The position numbers and the translations under genes were made by a program. The notes beneath the pieces were generated by a model. It made no database searches and was not told the origin of the DNA. It worked only from the letters and a program-made list of their open reading frames with translations. Of a stretch of 58,729 nucleotides of DNA, positions 52,722 to 58,729 are shown piece after piece. Source of the stretch: Vibrio aestivus (GTDB taxonomy: Bacteria; Pseudomonadota; Gammaproteobacteria; Enterobacterales; Vibrionaceae); NCBI GenBank assembly GCA_003263845.1, contig JYJN01000105.1:1-58729 (forward strand), written 5' to 3'. Every line of letters begins with the position of its first letter. Positions within the stretch are counted from its first letter, which is position 1.

Positions 52722-54272
52722 ATGAACGATCAGGTGATTATATTCGACACCACATTACGTGATGGCGAACAAGCGTTGTCAGCAAGTTTGACGGTTAAAG
52801 AGAAACTGCAAATTGCCTACGCACTAGAGCGCCTCGGTGTAGACGTGATCGAAGCTGGTTTTCCTGTTTCTTCTCCAGGTGATTTTGAATCGGTCCAAAC
52901 CATTGCGCGCAACATCAAGAACAGCCGTGTATGTGGTTTGTCTCGCGCTGTTGCTAAAGATATTGATGCAGCTGCAGAAGCACTAAAAGTGGCAGATGCA
53001 TTTCGTATTCATACTTTTATCTCAACTTCAACCGTTCACGTTCAAGACAAATTGCGCCGCAGCTACGACGATGTGGTAGAGATGGGTGTACAAGCGGTTA
53101 AACGTGCGCGTAACTACACAGATGACGTTGAGTTTTCTTGTGAAGATGCAGGCCGTACACCGATCGACAACTTGTGTCGTATGGTCGAAGCAGCGATTGA
53201 TGCGGGTGCTAACACCATCAACATTCCAGACACCGTAGGCTACACAGTTCCCAATGAGTTTGGCGGCATCATCCAAACGCTATTCAACCGCGTACCAAAC
53301 ATAGACAAAGCGATCATCTCAGTTCACTGTCACGATGACTTAGGTATGTCTGTCGCTAACTCAATTGCTGCGGTTCAAGCCGGTGCACGTCAGGTAGAAG
53401 GTACTATTAACGGTATCGGTGAGCGTGCAGGTAACTGTTCTCTTGAAGAGATCGCCATGATCATCAAAACGCGCCAAGAGTTTTTGGGCGTGAACACAGG
53501 TCTTAAGTACGACGAAATTCACCGTACCAGTAAGCTAGTCAGCCAGCTTTGCAACATGCCAATTCAAGACAACAAAGCGATTGTGGGTGCGAATGCGTTC
53601 AGTCACTCATCAGGCATCCACCAAGATGGCATGTTGAAGAACAAGAACACCTACGAAATCATGACTCCTGAGTCTATCGGTCTTAAAAACCAAGCGCTTA
53701 ACCTCACTAGCCGCAGTGGCCGTGCTGCAGTGAAGAGCCACATGGACACAATGGGCTATAAAGAAGGCGATGAGTACAACCTAGACGCACTATACGAAGA
53801 TTTCTTGAAATTGGCAGACCGTAAAGGCCAAGTATTCGATTACGATTTGGAAGCGTTAATGCACTTCTCAAACCTACGAGAAGAAGATGATTTCTACAAA
53901 TTGAACTACCTAAGCGTGCAATCAGGCAGTGTGATGGCGACAACCAGTATAAAGCTACAGTGTGGCGATGAAGAGACAAGTGAAGCGGCTGTGGGTAATG
54001 GTCCTGTTGATGCACTTTATCAGTGTATCTATCGTGTCACTGGTTATGATATTGTTCTAGACAAGTTTGATTTAACGGCTAAAGGTGAAGGCGAAGATGG
54101 CTTAGGCCAAGCTGACATCATTGCGAACTACAAAGGCAGAAAGTACCACGGTACAGGCGTCTCAACTGACATCGTTGAAGCATCTGGCCAAGCGCTACTT
54201 CATGTTATTAACAGCATTCATCGTGCTGATAAGATCGCTGAAATTAAGCAAAAGAAAGTCGAAACAGTTTAA
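52722..54272 (+). CDS. leuA: 2-isopropylmalate synthase
   Basis: First committed step of leucine synthesis: acetyl-CoA plus 2-ketoisovalerate to 2-isopropylmalate. 516 aa. [20 protein letters not shown] at the N-terminus with the metal-binding Asp. The HxH metal motif is [20 protein letters not shown] near 200, and [12 protein letters not shown] follows. C-terminal LeuA dimer domain for leucine feedback (from about 390). First gene of leuABCD. Confidence 0.99.
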   Translation: MNDQVIIFDTTLRDGEQALSASLTVKEKLQIAYALERLGVDVIEAGFPVSSPGDFESVQTIARNIKNSRVCGLSRAVAKDIDAAAEALKVADAFRIHTFISTSTVHVQDKLRRSYDDVVEMGVQAVKRARNYTDDVEFSCEDAGRTPIDNLCRMVEAAIDAGANTINIPDTVGYTVPNEFGGIIQTLFNRVPNIDKAIISVHCHDDLGMSVANSIAAVQAGARQVEGTINGIGERAGNCSLEEIAMIIKTRQEFLGVNTGLKYDEIHRTSKLVSQLCNMPIQDNKAIVGANAFSHSSGIHQDGMLKNKNTYEIMTPESIGLKNQALNLTSRSGRAAVKSHMDTMGYKEGDEYNLDALYEDFLKLADRKGQVFDYDLEALMHFSNLREEDDFYKLNYLSVQSGSVMATTSIKLQCGDEETSEAAVGNGPVDALYQCIYRVTGYDIVLDKFDLTAKGEGEDGLGQADIIANYKGRKYHGTGVSTDIVEASGQALLHVINSIHRADKIAEIKQKKVETV

Positions 54273-54275
54273 ACC

Positions 54276-54322
54276 TCTTCTGGAGAGTCAAGAACTGCTG
54301 ACAGGGAATAACTCTCCAAAGA
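54276..54322 (+). other. Stem-loop between leuA and leuB
   Basis: CTCT-GGAGAGT ... ACTCTCC-AGAG, an interrupted stem closing a 22-base loop, directly behind the leuA stop. No T-tract. It may be a processing or stabilising element in the polycistronic message. Confidence 0.5.
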
Positions 54323-54342
54323 GAGCAAAAATAAAAGTATAA

Positions 54343-55443
<1,101 letters not shown>

Positions 55444-55494
55444 TTACGAAATACACAAACACAACTGATAAAAGTCGTCATTAAAAACACAAAT

Positions 55495-55527
55495 CCAATG
55501 GCAGAGGTACTTCCTCTAAGTCATTGG
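55495..55527 (+). other. Stem-loop 1 in the leuB-leuC gap
   Basis: CCAATG-GC-AGAGG, five-base loop, CCTCT-AAGT-CATTGG. Two paired blocks around an internal loop. No T-tract. Confidence 0.5.
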
Positions 55528-55556
55528 TGCTACAGCAAGGCAGCGAGAACATTTAG

Positions 55557-55589
55557 CCCTATGAGTTTAGTTTTGCTAAATGATTAGGG
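55557..55589 (+). other. Stem-loop 2 in the leuB-leuC gap
   Basis: CCCTA-TGAG-TTTAG, five-base loop, CTAAA-TGAT-TAGGG. Same architecture as stem-loop 1, 30 bp further on and about 50 bp before leuC. Confidence 0.5.
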
Positions 55590-55641
55590 TAAATGAGCGA
55601 AGCTAACACCGCTGTGGTGACAAGGACGACGAGGAAGAGCA

Positions 55642-57039
55642 ATGGGCAAAACACTATATGAAAAGGTCTACGACGCGCATGTTGCCGTAGCCGCTGAGGG
55701 CGAAAACCCGATTCTTTACATTGACCGCCATTTGGTTCACGAAGTAACGTCACCTCAAGCTTTTGATGGACTACGTGAAAAAGGTCGTAAGGTTCGCCAA
55801 GTAGGCAAAACGTTCGCAACGATGGACCACAACGTTTCAACGCAGACCAAAGATATTAACGCTTCAGGCGAGATGGCACGTATCCAGATGGAGACGCTAT
55901 CTAAGAACTGTGAAGAATTCGGCGTTACACTTTATGACATCAACCACAAGTATCAAGGTATCGTCCACGTTATGGGGCCAGAGCTAGGTATCACTCTACC
56001 AGGCATGACCATTGTTTGTGGTGATTCACACACAGCAACACACGGTGCATTCGGCTCGCTAGCATTTGGTATCGGTACTTCTGAAGTTGAACACGTTCTA
56101 GCGACACAAACGCTAAAACAAGCACGTGCTAAAACGATGAAAATTGAAGTAAAAGGCAAGGTCGCACCGGGCATTACGGCAAAAGATATCGTGCTAGCAA
56201 TCATCGGCGAGACTACTGCCGCTGGCGGTACAGGCTACGTCGTTGAGTTCTGTGGTGAAGCCATTACTGATCTTACGATGGAAGGTCGTATGACGGTATG
56301 TAATATGGCCATCGAACTGGGCGCAAAAGCAGGTCTAATTGCACCAGACGAAACCACTTTTGAATATATCAAAGGCCGTAAATTCTCTCCAACTGGTGAT
56401 GATTTAGATGCAGCTATTGAGTATTGGTCATCTCTAAAAACCGATGATGATGCTGAGTTTGATGCCGTTGTTACGCTAAACGCTGCAGACATCAAACCTC
56501 AGGTTACTTGGGGTACTAACCCAGGCCAGGTAATCGCTGTCGATCAACCAATCCCAGCACCAGAAAGCTTTGCTGACCCCGTTGAAAAAGCATCGGCTGA
56601 AAAAGCACTAGCTTATATGGGACTTGAAGCTGGCAAAGCACTATCTGACTACAAGGTAGATAAGGTATTTGTTGGTTCTTGTACTAACTCTCGTATCGAA
56701 GATATGCGTGCAGCAGCTGAAATAGCGAAGGGCCGTAAGGTTGCCGACAACGTGCAAGCGCTTATCGTGCCGGGCTCAGAGCAGGTAAAAGCACAAGCAG
56801 AAGCCGAAGGTCTAGATACTATCTTTAAAGACGCTGGCTTTGAGTGGCGCCTACCGGGTTGTTCTATGTGTCTAGCAATGAACAATGACCGCTTAGGTCC
56901 ACACGAGCGTTGTGCATCTACCTCAAACCGGAACTTTGAGGGTCGTCAAGGCCGTGATGGTCGTACCCACTTAGTGAGTCCAGCAATGGCAGCGGCTGCA
57001 GCGATTGCGGGTCACTTTGTTGATATTCGTGAATTATAA
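55642..57039 (+). CDS. leuC: 3-isopropylmalate dehydratase large subunit
   Basis: Aconitase-family [4Fe-4S] enzyme isomerising 2- to 3-isopropylmalate with LeuD. 465 aa. Cluster cysteines in [19 protein letters not shown] near 348 and [12 protein letters not shown] near 410. [20 protein letters not shown] near 130 is the substrate motif. Start follows GAGGAAGAGC. The 198-bp gap to leuB is unusually long for this operon and is structured. Confidence 0.99.
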   Translation: MGKTLYEKVYDAHVAVAAEGENPILYIDRHLVHEVTSPQAFDGLREKGRKVRQVGKTFATMDHNVSTQTKDINASGEMARIQMETLSKNCEEFGVTLYDINHKYQGIVHVMGPELGITLPGMTIVCGDSHTATHGAFGSLAFGIGTSEVEHVLATQTLKQARAKTMKIEVKGKVAPGITAKDIVLAIIGETTAAGGTGYVVEFCGEAITDLTMEGRMTVCNMAIELGAKAGLIAPDETTFEYIKGRKFSPTGDDLDAAIEYWSSLKTDDDAEFDAVVTLNAADIKPQVTWGTNPGQVIAVDQPIPAPESFADPVEKASAEKALAYMGLEAGKALSDYKVDKVFVGSCTNSRIEDMRAAAEIAKGRKVADNVQALIVPGSEQVKAQAEAEGLDTIFKDAGFEWRLPGCSMCLAMNNDRLGPHERCASTSNRNFEGRQGRDGRTHLVSPAMAAAAAIAGHFVDIREL

Positions 57040-57050
57040 GGAGAATAGTC

Positions 57051-57653
57051 ATGTCAGGTTTTAAGCAACACACAGGCTTGGTTGTTCCTCTAGATGCAGC
57101 GAACGTCGATACCGATGCAATCATCCCTAAGCAGTTCCTTCAAAAGGTTTCTCGCCTAGGTTTTGGTAAGCACCTATTCCACGATTGGCGCTTCCTAGAT
57201 GACGCTGGAGAACAACCAAACCCAGAGTTTGTAATGAACGCTCCTCGTTACCAAGGCGCTTCAATCCTACTTGCTCGTGAAAACTTTGGCTGTGGTTCAT
57301 CTCGAGAACACGCACCTTGGGCGTTGGCAGATTACGGTATCCAGGCGATGATCGCGCCTAGCTTTGCAGATATCTTCTACGGTAACTCAATCAACAACCA
57401 AATGGTTCCAGTTCGTCTTACAGAGCAAGAAGTGGATGAGATCTTCCAATTCGTAGAAGCGAAAGAAGGTGCACAGGTTGAAGTAGATCTAGAGGCGAAT
57501 GTTGTTCGCGCTAATGGGAAAGAGTACTCATTCGAAATTGATGAGTTCCGTCGTCACTGTCTACTTAACGGTCTAGATAATATCGGCCTAACTCTTCAAC
57601 ACGAAGATAAGATTGCTGCATACGAAGAGAAAATTCCGGCATTCTTAAAGTAA
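57051..57653 (+). CDS. leuD: 3-isopropylmalate dehydratase small subunit
   Basis: Swivel-domain partner of LeuC. 200 aa. [34 protein letters not shown], and the loop [20 protein letters not shown] near 80. Starts 11 bp after leuC with a GGAG site. Last gene of leuABCD. Confidence 0.99.
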   Translation: MSGFKQHTGLVVPLDAANVDTDAIIPKQFLQKVSRLGFGKHLFHDWRFLDDAGEQPNPEFVMNAPRYQGASILLARENFGCGSSREHAPWALADYGIQAMIAPSFADIFYGNSINNQMVPVRLTEQEVDEIFQFVEAKEGAQVEVDLEANVVRANGKEYSFEIDEFRRHCLLNGLDNIGLTLQHEDKIAAYEEKIPAFLK

Positions 57654-57684
57654 GCTGAGAAACATTTTCCAATGTTCAATGACT

Positions 57685-57712
57685 AAAAGGTTGGCAATTG
57701 CCAACCTTTTTT
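57685..57712 (+). terminator. Intrinsic terminator of leuABCD
   Basis: AAAAGGTTGGC, four-base loop, GCCAACCTTTT and Ts. It resembles the ytfK/ubiI terminator. Confidence 0.9.
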
Positions 57713-57766
57713 ATTTGCGCCAACTTAATTTGAAATGAAGAGATACATTAAGCGGTCTGATTGTAT

Positions 57767-58579
57767 ATGTTGTTTAAACTAACTCGTAACCCTATGAAAG
57801 TATTAATCACTCTATTTCTCACTTTGCTGTCGTTCCAAACCTTTTCAGCGCCCAAATCCGATCTTTGGCCTTATTGGAATGCCAGTAATGAAAGTAATTC
57901 AGAAACCTTAGACCACACACCTTGGCAGCAGATACTCGATGCCTACTTGGTAAAGGAAGGCGAGAACACTCTATTTCGCTACGCTACTGTTTCAAATAGC
58001 GATAAAGAGTTACTTAAGAATTACTTGAACAGCATGTCCAATGTCGACCCATTGCAACTCAACAGAGCCGAACAATACGCATATTGGGTTAACCTCTACA
58101 ATGCAATCACCGTTGAGCTGATTCTAGAGGCCTATCCAGTCAAATCGATTACCAAATTAGGTGGCCTGTTTAGCTTCGGCCCTTGGGGTAATGAAGTCAT
58201 AAAGGTAAATGGTAAAGATCTCACCCTAAATGATATAGAACATAGGATTTTACGCCCTATATGGAATGACCCAAGAACTCACTATGCTGTCAACTGTGCA
58301 AGCCTTGGCTGTCCTAACCTTCAGTTACAAGCATTCACCGCAGGAAACACTGAGCAATTATTAGAGTCTGCAGCTAAAGAGTTTATTAACAGTGAAAAAG
58401 GGGTATCTGTGACTAATAGTCGAACGCAGCTATCTTCGATTTACGAATGGTTTGCTGAAGATTTCGGTTCTCAAGAGGAATTAGTCGCACACTTAGCTTC
58501 GTACAAGCCAGAATTAACCAACCTTGGCGAGAGTAAATTCAGGTACGAGTATGATTGGTCACTTAACGAAGCGAAATAA
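57767..58579 (+). CDS. Exported DUF547-domain protein
   Basis: A conserved periplasmic protein of unknown function, about 270 aa. A signal peptide (VLITLFLTLLSFQTFSA) is followed by the DUF547 core: NRAEQYAYWVNLYNAITVEL near 104, GPWGNEVIKVNG, LTLNDIEHRILRPIWNDPR near 164, and HYAVNCASLGCPNLQLQAF with two cysteines near 185. The start is unclear: ATG 57767, ATG 57794 (MKVLITLF) or TTG 57761, none with a good ribosome site. It faces the 3' end of an rRNA operon. Confidence 0.85.
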   Translation: MLFKLTRNPMKVLITLFLTLLSFQTFSAPKSDLWPYWNASNESNSETLDHTPWQQILDAYLVKEGENTLFRYATVSNSDKELLKNYLNSMSNVDPLQLNRAEQYAYWVNLYNAITVELILEAYPVKSITKLGGLFSFGPWGNEVIKVNGKDLTLNDIEHRILRPIWNDPRTHYAVNCASLGCPNLQLQAFTAGNTEQLLESAAKEFINSEKGVSVTNSRTQLSSIYEWFAEDFGSQEELVAHLASYKPELTNLGESKFRYEYDWSLNEAK

Positions 58580-58639
58580 CGATTAGCGTATTTCTCAAAT
58601 AGTTCTCATGCCGAAAGACCCTAAAATGCCCAGCCTTTA

Positions 58640-58675
58640 GATACGAGAAAGCCCCGATCTAATGGTCAGGGCTTT
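58640..58675 (-). terminator. Terminator behind the rRNA operon
   Basis: Minus strand AAAGCCC, loop, GGGCTTT (one extra G), then CTCG; just after the 5S end. It can also work for the DUF547 gene on the plus strand, where T support is weaker. Confidence 0.7.
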
Positions 58676-58683
58676 GAAATATA

Positions 58684-58729
58684 GCCTGGCGATGTCCTAT
58701 TCTCACATGGGCGGTGCGACGATTCGCAA
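58684..58729 (-). rRNA. rrf: 5S rRNA, 3' end only
   Basis: Reading the minus strand, the last 30 bases CCCATGTGAGAATAGGACATCGCCAGGCT (written here across the block) match the vibrio 5S 3' end with one change in helix IV. The remaining 16 or so bases before that do not match the usual GGTAGTGTGGGG arm. They contain TGCGA-ATCG-TCGCA, a hairpin of their own. The window stops inside the gene. Confidence 0.75.

Overview
The window reads as a stretch of chromosome 1 of a Vibrio species (Gammaproteobacteria). Protein sequences throughout look vibrio-like, base composition is moderate, and the order cca / eno-pyrG-mazG-relA-rlmD-barA / acpS-pdxJ-recO-era-rnc-lepB-lepA-rseCBA-rpoE / nadB / ygfX-sdhE / ygfZ / ubiI-ubiH-ygfB / zapA-6S RNA-ygfA / rpiA / serA / ilvIH / acyl-CoA ligase / leuO / leuABCD agrees with what I remember of V. 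cholerae chromosome 1. It is a housekeeping region with a few accessory insertions. No prophage, transposase, integron or CRISPR array was seen.

Layout. 1-3370: the 3' part of cca, then a periplasmic catalase with an ankyrin partner (katB-ankB). 3370-3790: an odd block of tandem copies of the last codons of eno, each with its own terminator. 3790-14802: eno, pyrG, mazG, relA and rlmD on the minus strand, with two small palindromic repeats behind relA, then the sensor kinase barA on the plus strand. 14937-17852: a porin-like / phosphate-binding-like / GGDEF operon. 18003-27239: a long minus-strand set for sigma-E stress control (rpoE-rseABC), translation and protein export (lepA, lepB, rnc, era), DNA repair (recO), vitamin B6 (pdxJ) and acyl-carrier-protein activation (acpS). 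27669-37790: nadB, flavinylation and Fe-S factors, an editing-domain protein, a candidate small RNA, ytfK, the ubiquinone hydroxylases, zapA, 6S RNA, ygfA and rpiA. 38074-45112: serA, ilvIH, an acyl-CoA ligase and leuO. 45477-52291: a glycosyltransferase/PAP2 pair and an RND efflux operon with its TetR regulator. 52448-57653: leu promoter, leader peptide, attenuator and leuABCD. The window ends with a DUF547 protein and the 3' end of a 5S rRNA gene on the minus strand.

Functional themes. Branched-chain amino acid synthesis (ilvIH, leuABCD, leuO) and serine (serA) sit close together. Stringent-response factors (relA, ytfK), 6S RNA, sigma-E and BarA give a strong stress and growth-phase theme.

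Quality warning. At least 13 genes carry frameshifts, 17 single-base indels in all, nearly all at short homopolymer runs (mostly GG/GGG or CC/CCC shortened by one). They hit the essential gene acpS. Restoring one base always gives a family-like protein, so I treat them as sequencing or assembly errors, not pseudogenes, and give the repaired extents.
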